The notes beneath the pieces are model-generated. The model was not told where the DNA came from. It made no database searches and saw only the letters and a list, made by a program, of their open reading frames with translations. The translations under genes were made by a program, and so were the position numbers. 64,000 bases of DNA, taken from assembly GCF_000023585.1 (NCBI RefSeq), contig NC_012914.1:520001-584000 (forward strand), in the 5' to 3' direction. Origin of the DNA: Paenibacillus sp. JDR-2. GTDB taxonomy: Bacteria; Bacillota; Bacilli; Paenibacillales; Paenibacillaceae. Shown here piece after piece: positions 32,332-41,518 of this stretch. The first letter of the stretch is position 1, and every line of letters starts with the position of its first letter.

Positions 32332-33600
32332 TTAGATCAAGAGATTAAAGAGGACAGGGTCTTTGTTCAGTTCGACAAACTGGAAGCCTTTCTTCTGCAT
32401 CCGCCCGATAAGCGCCGCGTAGTCCTCGCGCTGCTTGAGCTCAATGCCGACAAGGGCCGGTCCGTTGTCTTTATTATGCTTCTTCGTGTATTCGAATCGA
32501 GTAATGTCGTCATTTGGGCCAAGAACATCATCGAGAAACTCTCGGAGCGCTCCTGCTCGCTGTGGAAAGCTAAGCATGAAATAATGCTTTAGTCCTTCAT
32601 AGATGAGCGAGCGCTCTTTGATTTCCTGCATCCGGTCGACATCGTTGTTGCCGCCGCTGATGACGCAGACTACCGTTTTGCCCGCAATTTCATCGCGCAG
32701 AGCATCAAGCGCGGCGATTGGCAAAGCGCCGGCCGGCTCCGCGACAATAGCGTTCTCGTTGTACAGATCAAGAAGGGTGGTGCAGATCTTGCCCTCCGGA
32801 ATGGTTCGTACGTCATCGAGCAGCTCGCGGCAGATTGAGAAGGTAAGATCGCCGATCCGTTTGACGGCGGCACCGTCTACGAATTTGTCGATATGCTCAA
32901 GCGGCGTCACTTCTCCGGCATCCAAGGAGACGCGAAGCGACGGGGCGCCTTCCGGCTCAACGCCGATAACCTTGGTCTGAGGGGACACCGTCTTCACATA
33001 AGAAGCGATGCCTGCTACAAGACCGCCACCGCCAACGGATGCAAGCACATAGTCCGGCACCGTCTCCGCTGCTTCCATGAGCTCCTGGCCAACGGTTCCG
33101 TTGCCCGCGATGATCTTTGGATCATCAAACGGATGGATGAAGGCCATGCCGCTGCGCTTACTCTCGGCGATAGCTTCGGCATACGCATCGTCAAACGTAT
33201 CGCCGGTCAAGATAACTTCGACAAAATCGCCGCCGAAGAAGGATACCTGGTTTACCTTTTGACGAGGGGTCGTGCTTGGCATATAGATTTTGCCCTGTAC
33301 GCCAAGCGCCTGACAAGAGTAGGCTACCCCTTGGGCGTGATTGCCCGCGCTTGCGCAGACAACGCCCGCGGCAAGGCGCTCCGGCGGCAGGGAGCGCATG
33401 AGATGGTAAGCGCCGCGGATTTTGAACGAACGGACGATCTGCAGGTCCTCGCGCTTCAGGTATACGTTACAGCCGTAACGCTCGGAGAGAACGCGGTTGT
33501 ATTGCAGCGGCGTGCGCGTAATGACATCCTTCAGATGCATTTGGGCATGAACGATATCTTCAAGTCCGATCTTGGAGGAATAGGATGATTGGAATTCCAT
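32332..33600 (-). CDS. ilvA: Threonine ammonia-lyase (threonine deaminase)
   Basis: A 422-residue PLP enzyme turning L-threonine into 2-oxobutanoate and ammonia, the first step toward isoleucine. The PLP lysine is in SFKIRGAYHLM, with the substrate loop SAGNHAQGVAYS and phosphate-binding SVGGGGLVAGIASY. The C-terminal ~90 residues (YFMLSFPQRAGALREFLDDVLG onward) form an ACT-like domain, as in the short IlvA form typical of Bacillus. No T-box or leader peptide is visible upstream. It is monocistronic here, away from other branched-chain genes. Confidence 0.93.
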   Translation of the reverse strand: MEFQSSYSSKIGLEDIVHAQMHLKDVITRTPLQYNRVLSERYGCNVYLKREDLQIVRSFKIRGAYHLMRSLPPERLAAGVVCASAGNHAQGVAYSCQALGVQGKIYMPSTTPRQKVNQVSFFGGDFVEVILTGDTFDDAYAEAIAESKRSGMAFIHPFDDPKIIAGNGTVGQELMEAAETVPDYVLASVGGGGLVAGIASYVKTVSPQTKVIGVEPEGAPSLRVSLDAGEVTPLEHIDKFVDGAAVKRIGDLTFSICRELLDDVRTIPEGKICTTLLDLYNENAIVAEPAGALPIAALDALRDEIAGKTVVCVISGGNNDVDRMQEIKERSLIYEGLKHYFMLSFPQRAGALREFLDDVLGPNDDITRFEYTKKHNKDNGPALVGIELKQREDYAALIGRMQKKGFQFVELNKDPVLFNLLI

Positions 33601-33700
33601 AAATAAAAGTCACCTCGTTAATAGTCGCGATTCGACAAACACTAATGATTCATTATAGCATTATCTTTGTTGTTATGTAGGCGAAAAGGAGGTAGACAAA

Positions 33701-34246
33701 ATGTTCCGCTGGCTGAAATGGTTGGCTATTATCGTGGTGCTGCTTGCTGCCATTGCCGCAGGCGGGGGATTATGGCTTAAATCCTATGTTGCTCCCGAGG
33801 AAAAGCTCGATTTATCTTATGATCCAGTCTCCATAAAGGATAAAGCAGTTGAGATGGTTGCGAATCTGAAACCGGAGATCGTGCTGTCGGAAGCGGATGT
33901 GAACAATCTGATCAAAAGCCAGCTGCAAAGCAGCCCCGCGTCGCTGCCCCCGGATATGACCCTGGACGGTGCGCGCTTTGAGGTGAACGGCGACAGGCTG
34001 ATTGCCCATCTGAATATGACTTATCATGATATTTTGCCGGTAGGCATGCTTGCTACTTACAAGATGACCTGGCAGGCGCCGAATCTGACTTTCGAGCCTT
34101 TATCTTTGACCGTGAAGAACTATGACCTAGGGAAGGATAGGCTTGACCGGATCGTTGTCCCGATTGAGCTTCCAAGCCTGATTTCAATTGGCAATATGGA
34201 GTTCCAGCAGGATCAGATTGTGATCAAACTGCGGCTTCAACTGTAA
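33701..34246 (+). CDS. Single-span membrane protein, YpmS-like
   Basis: A 181-residue protein with one N-terminal span (WLAIIVVLLAAIAAGGGLWLKSY) and an extracytoplasmic domain. A helix LSEADVNNLIKSQL is followed by repeated beta strands (GDRLIAHLNMTYHDILPVGMLATYKMTW, NLTFEPLSLTVKNYDLG, FQQDQIVIKLRL). This plan resembles Bacillus YpmS and related DUF2140-type proteins, whose role is unknown. AAAGGAGG lies 10 bases before the ATG. It has its own terminator. Confidence 0.7.
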   Translation: MFRWLKWLAIIVVLLAAIAAGGGLWLKSYVAPEEKLDLSYDPVSIKDKAVEMVANLKPEIVLSEADVNNLIKSQLQSSPASLPPDMTLDGARFEVNGDRLIAHLNMTYHDILPVGMLATYKMTWQAPNLTFEPLSLTVKNYDLGKDRLDRIVVPIELPSLISIGNMEFQQDQIVIKLRLQL

Positions 34247-34252
34247 GCTTGG

Positions 34253-34283
34253 CCTCTGTCCGTATGACAGAGGTTTTTCTTTT
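34253..34283 (+). terminator. Rho-independent terminator
   Basis: CCTCTGTC pairs with GACAGAGG across CGTAT, followed by TTTTTCTTTT. Confidence 0.9.
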
Positions 34284-34375
34284 GCACAAAACGGCTCTCC
34301 TAAACAGTGGCTATATTGAACTTGCTAGAATTTACTCATATAATTAGAAAAAACGTTACGTTAAGGGATCATATC

Positions 34376-35383
34376 GTGGACAAAAAAATAGTGGATGTTG
34401 CGAAGCGTGCAGGCGTCTCCGCCGCTACGGTATCGCGGGTGCTTAACGAGAGCAGTCTTGTATCGGAGAAAACGAAAATAAAGGTGCTCAAAGCAATCGA
34501 GGAGATGGATTACCATCCGAATGCGGCAGCCAAGCATCTGCGTTCCCAGCGGACGATGACGCTTGGCATTATCGTTCCGGATATTAACGTCTCTTATTTC
34601 TCCGAGATTATTAAAGGAATTGAGAACAAGGCGTATGCGCATAAATATAAAGTACTCATTTGCGACTCGGATAACCAAATCGAGAAGGAAATGGAGTACC
34701 TGGGGCTCTTGCCAGACAAGACGGTTGACGGCATGATTCTCGTTACGCCTCGGGTCAGCGACGACATCATCAACGAGTATGTGCAGAAGGGTTATGTCAT
34801 TGGCGTGGTCGGACGGGCAGTCGTACACGACAATATACTCAGCTGCAAGACGGATAACGTAAAGTTCTCGAATGAGGCGGTGCGTCATCTGGTTGAGCAG
34901 GGTCACCAGCAGATTGCTTATATCGGCGGTTATTCCGATTCCCTAGAGAACTATGAGCGGATGGAAGGCTACATGAAGGCTCTTAAGGAAGGGAAGATTC
35001 CGTTCCTGCCTACTTTGATTGACAATGGCGACTTCGAGGAGACCGGTGGCTACCAGGCGTTCAATCGTCTGCTTGAGCGCAATCAATCGTTTACGGCGGT
35101 CTATTGTGCCAATGACGAAATGGCGCTTGGGGTATACCGGGCCTGCCGGGAGAGGGGAATCCGCATTCCGGAGGATATGGCGATCGTTGGCGTCGATAAT
35201 AACCGGATCACGGAATATTTGCTGCCTTCCCTCAGTACGGTGGAGCAGCCAAAATACGAGATGGGAGCCCATCTCACCGAGAAGCTGATCGCCCAGATGA
35301 ACGGAAACGAACAAAGCGCGCAGAAGAAATATGTGATAGAGTCCAAGCTGATCAAAAGGGAATCATCCGGCTTTAAGCGCTAA
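34376..35383 (+). CDS. LacI family transcriptional regulator, copy 1
   Basis: A 335-residue sugar-responsive repressor. The helix-turn-helix is KIVDVAKRAGVSAATVSRVLN, followed by the hinge helix NAAAKHLRSQRT and a periplasmic-binding-protein-like effector domain (IVPDINVSYFSEIIKGIE, YCANDEMALGVYRACR, VGVDNNRITEYLLPSLSTVEQP). The GTG at 34376 follows AAGGGAT; the frame upstream is not family-like. It is strongly similar along its length to the regulator at 36.8 kb, so the pair arose by duplication with the repeat array between them. It probably controls the same or a related glycan regulon. Confidence 0.9.
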   Translation: MDKKIVDVAKRAGVSAATVSRVLNESSLVSEKTKIKVLKAIEEMDYHPNAAAKHLRSQRTMTLGIIVPDINVSYFSEIIKGIENKAYAHKYKVLICDSDNQIEKEMEYLGLLPDKTVDGMILVTPRVSDDIINEYVQKGYVIGVVGRAVVHDNILSCKTDNVKFSNEAVRHLVEQGHQQIAYIGGYSDSLENYERMEGYMKALKEGKIPFLPTLIDNGDFEETGGYQAFNRLLERNQSFTAVYCANDEMALGVYRACRERGIRIPEDMAIVGVDNNRITEYLLPSLSTVEQPKYEMGAHLTEKLIAQMNGNEQSAQKKYVIESKLIKRESSGFKR

Positions 35384-35400
35384 TAGTATTATAGAGAAAG

Positions 35401-35461
35401 AGCTTGGCTGGGTCGCCCAGCCAAGCTCTTCACATTGGAGCTGCCTTTTGGCAGCTTTTTT
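35401..35461 (+). terminator. Two consecutive terminators after LacI copy 1
   Basis: AGCTTGGCTGGG pairs with CCCAGCCAAGCT, then GAGCTGCC pairs with GGCAGCTT followed by six T. Confidence 0.8.
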
Positions 35462-35466
35462 GATAT

Positions 35467-36510
35467 AGGCTGCACGATCTGCAGGATATCTGCCCGTAAC
35501 GGGCAGAATGGTTGAGTTATGCTGCACAGAGTGCAGGATATTGCGCCGATAGGGGCTCATTGGGGCTGGTTTTGCTTGATATCCTGTATTCCGTGCAGGA
35601 TATTTCGAGTTACTGTGGCTATTTACAGCATTATGGTGCATTTCGTACAACGTAGGTCCGCGGCAGGACTTTCAACTAACTTATTACTTGGCTCGTACGC
35701 ACCAGCATATGCTGCTGCTGGACTGGTTGATATAGGCTGCACGAAATGCAGGATATATGCTCGTAACGGGCAGAATGGGTGAGTTATGCTGCACAGAGTG
35801 CAGGATATTGCGCCGATAGGGGCTCATCAGGGCTGGTTTTGCCCGATATCCTGCATTCCGTGCAGGATATTTCGAATTGCCGTGGCTAATTGCAGCATTA
35901 TGGTGCATTTCGTACAACGTAGGCGCGCGGCAGGACTTTCAACTAACTTATTACTTGGCTCGTACGCACCAGCATATACTGCTGCTGCCGGACCGAGTTA
36001 TATGCTGCATGAACTGCAGGATATATGCCCGTAACGGGCAGAATGGGTGAGTTATGCTGCACAGAGTGCAGGATATTGCGCCGAATAGGGGCTCATTGGG
36101 GCTGGTTTTGCTTGATATCCTGCATTCCGTGCAGGATATTTCGAATTGCCGTGGCTAATTGCAGCATTATGGTGCATTTCGTACAACGTAGGCGCGCGGC
36201 AGGACTTTCAACTAACTTATTACTTGGCTCGTACGCACCAGCATATACTGCTGCTGCCGGATCGATTTATATGCTGCACGAAATGCAGGATATATGCCAA
36301 TTACGGGCAGAATGGGTGAGTTATGCTGCACAGAGTGCAGGATATTGCGCCGATAGGGGCTCATCAGGGCTGGTTTTGCCCGATATCCTGCATTCCGTGC
36401 AGGATATTTCGAGTTACTGTGGCTATTTACAGCATTATGGTGCATTTCGTACAACGTAGGCGCGCGGCGGCCCCTCAACTAATTAATAGCTTGGCATGTA
36501 TGCTGCACTT
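35467..36510. repeat. Four tandem repeats of ~268 bp between the two LacI genes
   Basis: Units begin near 35468, 35735, 36003 and 36272 (GGCTGCACGA or variants); the last is truncated. Each holds the perfect inverted repeat ATATCCTGCA / TGCAGGATAT around five bases, CCCGTAACGGG, a GCTGCACAGAGTGCAGG palindrome and the block CAACTAACTTATTACTTGGC. Copies are over 90 percent alike. Frames across it vary and lack ribosome binding sites, so it is noncoding. Diverged relatives of the palindromes occur at 10.7 and 48.8 kb. Confidence 0.85.
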
Positions 36511-36624
36511 TGCCGTGCGACATCAGCAGACATCTAGAATGCGTTGCAAAATGTAATCGAAACGCAAAAACGGGGCAAATCCAAGCTTATTTTCAGAAAA
36601 CGAGCGAATTTCCCCTCAACATTG

Positions 36625-36637
36625 TTATCGATTTCAC
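36625..36637. promoter_or_regulatory. Possible distal LacI-type operator
   Basis: TTATCGATTTCAC shares the ATCGATTTCA half of the strong operator at 36744. Confidence 0.35.
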
Positions 36638-36742
36638 AAACATTTGATTTACGTCATCATTCACTAAAACAAAGGAAAGCCTATAACTACGCGGTTTCCG
36701 CGGTATTCTGAAAAAAATCCGGACAAACTTTGAAAAATGTTA

Positions 36743-36771
36743 TTGAAATCGATTTCAGCACGTGCTAATAT
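36743..36771 (+). promoter_or_regulatory. Promoter with overlapping LacI-type operator
   Basis: TTGAAA at 36743, 17 bases, TATA-like TAATAT at 36766. The perfect 14-bp palindrome TGAAATCGATTTCA (36744-36757) covers the -35 box, so a bound repressor would block the promoter, most simply autoregulation. Confidence 0.7.
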
Positions 36772-36807
36772 CGGTTTATAAAAGTCAGGCAAAAAGAAAG
36801 TGATGCA

Positions 36808-37848
36808 ATGAACGACAGTAAGATCATTGACGTAGCGAATCGCGCTAAAGTGTCCGTAGCAACGGTATCAAGAGTACTGAATCGAAGCGAGCTAGTAAGC
36901 GAGAAAACGAAGAAGCGGGTGCTCGAGGCCATTCAGGAGATGAACTACACGCCGAATGCCATGGCGAAGAACCTGCGGTCCAAGAAGACAATGAAGATTG
37001 GCGTTGTTGTCGCGGACATTGAGGTTTCTTATTTCGCGGAGATTATTAAAGGCATCGAGAATATGGCAAACTCTCTCGACTACAACGTCATTATCTGCGA
37101 TGCGCAGAACAAGAAGCAGAAGGAGCTCGAATACGTTTCCCTGCTGCAGAACAGAACCGTTGACGCCATGATCTTCGTTACCCCCGAGATGATGAGCAAG
37201 GAACTCATCGCTCTGGTGGAGGATGGCTACAGCGTTGGCGTAATCGGGAGAAATATCGACCATGAACAAATTCCTTGCGCCTTCACCGATAACGTGAAGA
37301 TAGCCAGGGACGTTGTTAATCATCTGATCGGGCAGGGGCATGAGAAGATCGCGTTCCTGAGCGGATACGCGGATGCCATCGACAGCTACGAACGTCTTGA
37401 AGGTTATATGAAAGCGCTTCGGGACGCAGGGATGCCCTTCGTACCGGATCTCATCGACAACGGAGATTTCAATGAAGACGGCGGTTATCTCAGCTTCATG
37501 CGGCTGCGCGAGAAGAATGATGACTTTACGGCGATCTTTACGGCTAACGACGAGATGGCCTTAGGCGTGTACAAAGCCTGCAAGCAGTTATCGATCCAGG
37601 TGCCGCATCAGCTGGCGATTGTAGGCGTTGATAATATCAGGCTTACGAAGTACATTGTGCCTCGTCTCAGCACGGTGGATCAGCCCAAATACACGATGGG
37701 GGCGCTGCTCACGGAGAAGCTGATTGACCAGATGAACAACAATGAGTTTAAGGACAAACGGACCTTCAAGGTCGAGTCCAAACTGCTGATCCGGGAATCG
37801 TCCATGTTCGACAGAAATCCCGTGAAGAGCAGCGAAGCTTCGCAGTAA
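36808..37848 (+). CDS. LacI family transcriptional regulator, copy 2
   Basis: A 346-residue paralogue of the 34.4-kb regulator. The DNA-binding part is IIDVANRAKVSVATVSRVLN with hinge NAMAKNLRSKKT, and the effector domain has VVADIEVSYFAEIIKGIENM, FTANDEMALGVYKAC and VGVDNIRLTKYIVPRLSTVDQP. It is directly upstream of the transporter and glycosidase genes. A palindromic operator overlaps its own promoter and a similar site (AATCGATTACA) lies between it and the permease gene, so it most likely represses this locus until a sugar inducer binds. Confidence 0.92.
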   Translation: MNDSKIIDVANRAKVSVATVSRVLNRSELVSEKTKKRVLEAIQEMNYTPNAMAKNLRSKKTMKIGVVVADIEVSYFAEIIKGIENMANSLDYNVIICDAQNKKQKELEYVSLLQNRTVDAMIFVTPEMMSKELIALVEDGYSVGVIGRNIDHEQIPCAFTDNVKIARDVVNHLIGQGHEKIAFLSGYADAIDSYERLEGYMKALRDAGMPFVPDLIDNGDFNEDGGYLSFMRLREKNDDFTAIFTANDEMALGVYKACKQLSIQVPHQLAIVGVDNIRLTKYIVPRLSTVDQPKYTMGALLTEKLIDQMNNNEFKDKRTFKVESKLLIRESSMFDRNPVKSSEASQ

Positions 37849-37871
37849 AGCCTCTTTTTTTGCAGAGGAAA

Positions 37872-37883
37872 GAAATCGATTAC
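37872..37883 (+). promoter_or_regulatory. Second LacI-type operator, ahead of the permease genes
   Basis: GAAATCGATTAC matches the AAATCGATT core of the 36744 operator, about 50 bases before the first permease start. Confidence 0.5.
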
Positions 37884-37930
37884 ATTTTCAACTTATTCAG
37901 CTTATTTTGAAGTCACGGAGGAATGCCGGT

Positions 37931-38842
37931 ATGAAAGGTTTTTTCCAGGAGCTCGTACGGAATCGAATTTTGTTCCTCATGATTGCGCCTGCCTTGTTAT
38001 TCTTTATTGTCTTTGCCTACGTTCCGATGGTGGGGGTCTACTACGCGTTCACCCGGTTCAGCTTTGACGGCGGGTTGTTCGGGGGGGAGTTCATCGGATT
38101 CAAGAACTTCGAATTCCTGTTCAACTCGGGGGTGTTGTGGAATCTGACGAAAAATACGGTGCTCTACAACATCGCCTTCATTATTATCAGCAACGTCCTG
38201 CAGCTGGCGTGCGCGATCTTCCTAAGCGAGCTGCCGGGCAAATGGTTCAAGAAATCGACGCAGTCCATTATGTTCCTGCCGTTCTTCGTTTCGTTCGTCC
38301 TTGTAGGCGCTTTCGTATTTAACCTTTTCTCGAATGCGGGCGTTGTGAACACGATGCTGACGTCGCTGGGCCTGCAGCCTTACGACTTCTACCTGCATAC
38401 GGCGCCGTGGAAATACATCATCGTCTTCTTCCATGTATGGAAAGGGCTTGGCTACGGTACGGTTATCTACCTGGCGGCGATTATGAGCGTCAGCGATGAG
38501 TACCACGAAGCGGCCAAGATCGACGGAGCAAACATCTTCAAGCGGGTTAGGCATATTACCCTTCCGCTGCTTGTGCCGACGTTTATCCTGCTGATCCTGC
38601 TCAGCCTCGGCGGCATTCTGAAAGGCCAGTTCGACCTGTTCTACCAAATCATCGGCAACAACGGCATGCTTTACAACTCGACCGACATTATCGATACGTA
38701 CGTATACCGCTCGCTTGCGGTTAACTTCGATATCGGCATGGGTACGGCAGCCGGTCTTTATCAATCGCTCTTTGGCTTCGTGTTAATTATCTTGGTTAAC
38801 TATATCATTCGGAAAGTGCAGAAGGACTACGCACTGTTCTAA
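37931..38842 (+). CDS. Sugar ABC transporter permease, LplB/UgpA type
   Basis: A 303-residue inner-membrane subunit with six helices. It opens FFQELVRNRILFLMIAPALLFFIVFAYVPM, as in the Paenibacillus LplB group, and carries the binding-protein-dependent EAA loop EYHEAAKIDGANIFKRVRHITLP. No ATPase gene lies nearby; these systems usually share the MsmK/UgpC-type ATPase encoded elsewhere. The ATG at 37931 is 9 bases after ACGGAGG; the TTG at 37907 lies before that site. It is followed 13 bases on by the second permease. Confidence 0.92.
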   Translation: MKGFFQELVRNRILFLMIAPALLFFIVFAYVPMVGVYYAFTRFSFDGGLFGGEFIGFKNFEFLFNSGVLWNLTKNTVLYNIAFIIISNVLQLACAIFLSELPGKWFKKSTQSIMFLPFFVSFVLVGAFVFNLFSNAGVVNTMLTSLGLQPYDFYLHTAPWKYIIVFFHVWKGLGYGTVIYLAAIMSVSDEYHEAAKIDGANIFKRVRHITLPLLVPTFILLILLSLGGILKGQFDLFYQIIGNNGMLYNSTDIIDTYVYRSLAVNFDIGMGTAAGLYQSLFGFVLIILVNYIIRKVQKDYALF

Positions 38843-38855
38843 GGAGGGAATCGAC

Positions 38856-39743
38856 ATGAAAATTAAAATGGAAAGAGCAACAATCGTCTTTAACATCATT
38901 GGTTACGTGTTGATCACCATTCTGACCGTGCTGTGCCTGCTGCCGTTCCTGCTCATCGTCTCCGGCTCGTTTACGCCGGAGATCCAGATTATATCGAAAG
39001 GCTTCAGCCTTATTCCGGAGACCTTCTCCCTGGATGCCTACAAAGCCGCATTCAGCAATCCGAAGCAAATTCTGGAAGGCTACAAGGTAACGATCTTTAT
39101 TACGGTTGCCGGTACGGCCATTGGCTTGTTCCTGACCTCCATGGCGGGCTTCGTTCTGTCCCGCAAAGATTTCAAATACCGTGATCAGCTGTCGTTCTTC
39201 ATCTATTTCACGACGCTGTTCAGCGGCGGCCTGATTCCTTGGTACATCCTGATCACCAAGCACCTTGATTTAAAAGATACCTATATGGCGCTTATCGTGC
39301 CGTCGCTCCTGAGCGCATGGAACATCATCCTCATGAAGAACTTCATGAAGTCGATTCCGGATTCGATCGTTGAATCGGCCAAGATTGACGGCGCGGGCGA
39401 GTTTACGATCTATCTGAGACTGATCCTGCCGCTTTCCGGTCCCGGTCTTGCCACAATCGGCTTGTTTATGGCACTCGGTTACTGGAATGACTGGTTCATG
39501 GCGAATTTGTTCATTACAAGCGAATCCCATTACCCGCTGCAGTTCCTGTTGTACAAGATTCTCGCAAGCGCAGCCGTCCTGAAGACAAACGTGGCAGGCA
39601 ACCTGTCTCCTACGTTCCAGCCTCCGGCCGAGACGCTCAAGATGGCCGCAGCCGTTATCGCGACCGGTCCTATCGTATTCTTGTACCCGTTCGTTCAGCG
39701 CTTCTTCGTAAAAGGGCTGACGATCGGCGCCGTGAAAGGTTAG
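38856..39743 (+). CDS. Sugar ABC transporter permease, LplC/UgpE type
   Basis: A 295-residue partner permease with six helices: ATIVFNIIGYVLITILTVLCLLPFLLIVSGS at the start, EAA loop ESAKIDGAGEFTIYLRLILPLSGP, and a C-terminus FFVKGLTIGAVKG that is typical of LplC. AAGGAGGG lies before the ATG. It pairs with the upstream LplB-type subunit and the following binding protein to form an importer for oligosaccharides. Confidence 0.92.
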   Translation: MKIKMERATIVFNIIGYVLITILTVLCLLPFLLIVSGSFTPEIQIISKGFSLIPETFSLDAYKAAFSNPKQILEGYKVTIFITVAGTAIGLFLTSMAGFVLSRKDFKYRDQLSFFIYFTTLFSGGLIPWYILITKHLDLKDTYMALIVPSLLSAWNIILMKNFMKSIPDSIVESAKIDGAGEFTIYLRLILPLSGPGLATIGLFMALGYWNDWFMANLFITSESHYPLQFLLYKILASAAVLKTNVAGNLSPTFQPPAETLKMAAAVIATGPIVFLYPFVQRFFVKGLTIGAVKG

Positions 39744-39803
39744 AACCGGTCCCAAGGCCGGCTAACATATAGGTTCACTAAATAAAAGGAGGAGTCATCA
39801 AGC

Positions 39804-41402
39804 ATGAAAAGAAAGATAAAAACAATGGGCACTGTGCTCGTTTCGACGGCTATTATGGCAAGTATGCTTGCAGCCTGCGGTTCCGACAACAACAACAATT
39901 CGAACAAATCCTCGAATGCAAGCGCGAATCCGGGTACGGAAGCAAGCTCGAACACAGGCACGGATGCAAAAACTCCGGACACTTCGAAAAAGGTTCAATT
40001 GACTTGGTACCTGCTCGGCGATCCGGCTCCGGACCAGGAGAAGGTTGTTGCGGAATGGAACAAAATGCTTGAGCAAGACTTGAATACGACCGTTAAGCTG
40101 AACTTCACGACGTGGACAGACTGGCAGACCAAATACAACCTGCTGCTTGCTTCCGGCGAGAAAGTTGATATGATCTTCGCTTCCTCATGGGCGGACTTTT
40201 ATAAATTCGCAAACCAAGGCGCCTTTATGCCTCTGAACGACCTCTTGCCAACATACGCTCCTACAACTTGGAGCAGCGTATCGGAGCAGGACTGGAAGGA
40301 AGCTACGGTTAACGACAAAATCTATGCGATTCCCGCAACTTATCCGGAATATACGCCGGACGGACTTGTGTACCGTGACGACTGGAGACAAGAGCTTGGT
40401 CTTCCCGAGATCAAGGACGTTGACTCCATCGAGGCTTACCTTGACGGCGTGAAGAAATCCAAAGGCATCACTCCAATTAACGGCAAAGCTTACAACGAAG
40501 TATTCACGATGTTCAAAGCATTCGAAGGCTACCAGCAAATCGGCGGCGACAGCGGCGTAATCGCAGCGAAATCGTACGACACTCCGCGCGATATCGTAGC
40601 TTATCCGTTCACTCCGGAGTTTGAGCAATGGGTGAAGAAGATGAAGACTTGGTCGGAGAAGGGCTTCTGGAAATCCGATACCCTGTCTGACCAAAAAGAA
40701 GCCGGCGACGCAATCAAAACCGGTCAAGGTGCTGTGTACTGGCGTAATGCTCCGGGTGCAGGCGGCTTCATCACGGGTATGGAAAAATCCAATCCGGATA
40801 TCAAGCTCGGCTACTTCCCGTTCAGCCGTTTCCACAACCTGACTGTACCTACGCTGTCGGTTAACAACGCAATGGCTATTCCTAAGAGCGCGCCTAACGC
40901 AGAGCGTTCCCTGATGGTTCTCGACAAGCTGCGCAGCGATCCGAAGTACTATGATCTCATGAGCTACGGTCTTGAAGGCACGGACTACTCGATGGATGCA
41001 GACGGCAAGCATATCGTTACGCCTCCTGCCGGCGTAGAGGCAAAAGACTTCAAAGGCTATGGTATCGCAAGCTGGGGCTACCGCGTGGAATCGATGGAAC
41101 GCGTGAAGCAAGCCGGCGGATGGGAAGGGTTCGACGCTCTTCTTGAAGAGTTCAAATCGCAAAGCAAACCAAACATCTTCGCGCAAGTTATCATGGACTA
41201 CGCTCCTGTGAAATCGCAGCAAGCAGCCGTTAACTCGGTTATTCAGCAATACGGCATGCCTCTGATGATGGGTCTTGTTCCCGACGTGGATAAGGCGCTC
41301 GCGACTTACCGCAAACAGCTGGAAGCAGCCGGCGTGAACGATGTATTGAAATACGTACAAGAGCAAGCGAACAAATCGTTTGACGCGCAAGGAATAAAAT
41401 AA
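39804..41402 (+). CDS. Extracellular sugar-binding lipoprotein of the ABC importer
   Basis: A 532-residue solute-binding protein of the LipO/LplA-like group. The signal peptide ends in a lipobox (SMLAAC), making Cys20 or so the lipid anchor, followed by an Asn/Ser/Thr-rich linker. The mature part starts VQLTWYLLGDPAPDQEKVV and contains NKIYAIPATYPEYTPDGLVYRDDW, family-typical for proteins binding oligosaccharides. AAAGGAGGAG precedes the ATG. It follows the two permeases by 60 bases and completes the importer apart from the ATPase. Confidence 0.92.
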   Translation: MKRKIKTMGTVLVSTAIMASMLAACGSDNNNNSNKSSNASANPGTEASSNTGTDAKTPDTSKKVQLTWYLLGDPAPDQEKVVAEWNKMLEQDLNTTVKLNFTTWTDWQTKYNLLLASGEKVDMIFASSWADFYKFANQGAFMPLNDLLPTYAPTTWSSVSEQDWKEATVNDKIYAIPATYPEYTPDGLVYRDDWRQELGLPEIKDVDSIEAYLDGVKKSKGITPINGKAYNEVFTMFKAFEGYQQIGGDSGVIAAKSYDTPRDIVAYPFTPEFEQWVKKMKTWSEKGFWKSDTLSDQKEAGDAIKTGQGAVYWRNAPGAGGFITGMEKSNPDIKLGYFPFSRFHNLTVPTLSVNNAMAIPKSAPNAERSLMVLDKLRSDPKYYDLMSYGLEGTDYSMDADGKHIVTPPAGVEAKDFKGYGIASWGYRVESMERVKQAGGWEGFDALLEEFKSQSKPNIFAQVIMDYAPVKSQQAAVNSVIQQYGMPLMMGLVPDVDKALATYRKQLEAAGVNDVLKYVQEQANKSFDAQGIK

Positions 41403-41518
41403 TAGGTTTTGCATGACCAAGGGGGATGTGTGACCTGTGCGTAAGGGATCGGCGTACGCATTCGTCCTCATCCTCCTTTTTATTTTTCACTCAATTAAAG
41501 AGAGACAGGAGAGACATC

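Noticed and set aside
33601..33700. T-box leader for ilvA
   Set aside because: The ~100 bases upstream of ilvA have no T-box sequence, specifier hairpin or terminator.
35467..36556. Family of small proteins in the 268-bp repeats
   Set aside because: Predicted peptides exist on both strands in each copy, with no ribosome binding sites and stops that vary among copies; the conserved features are palindromes and not codons.
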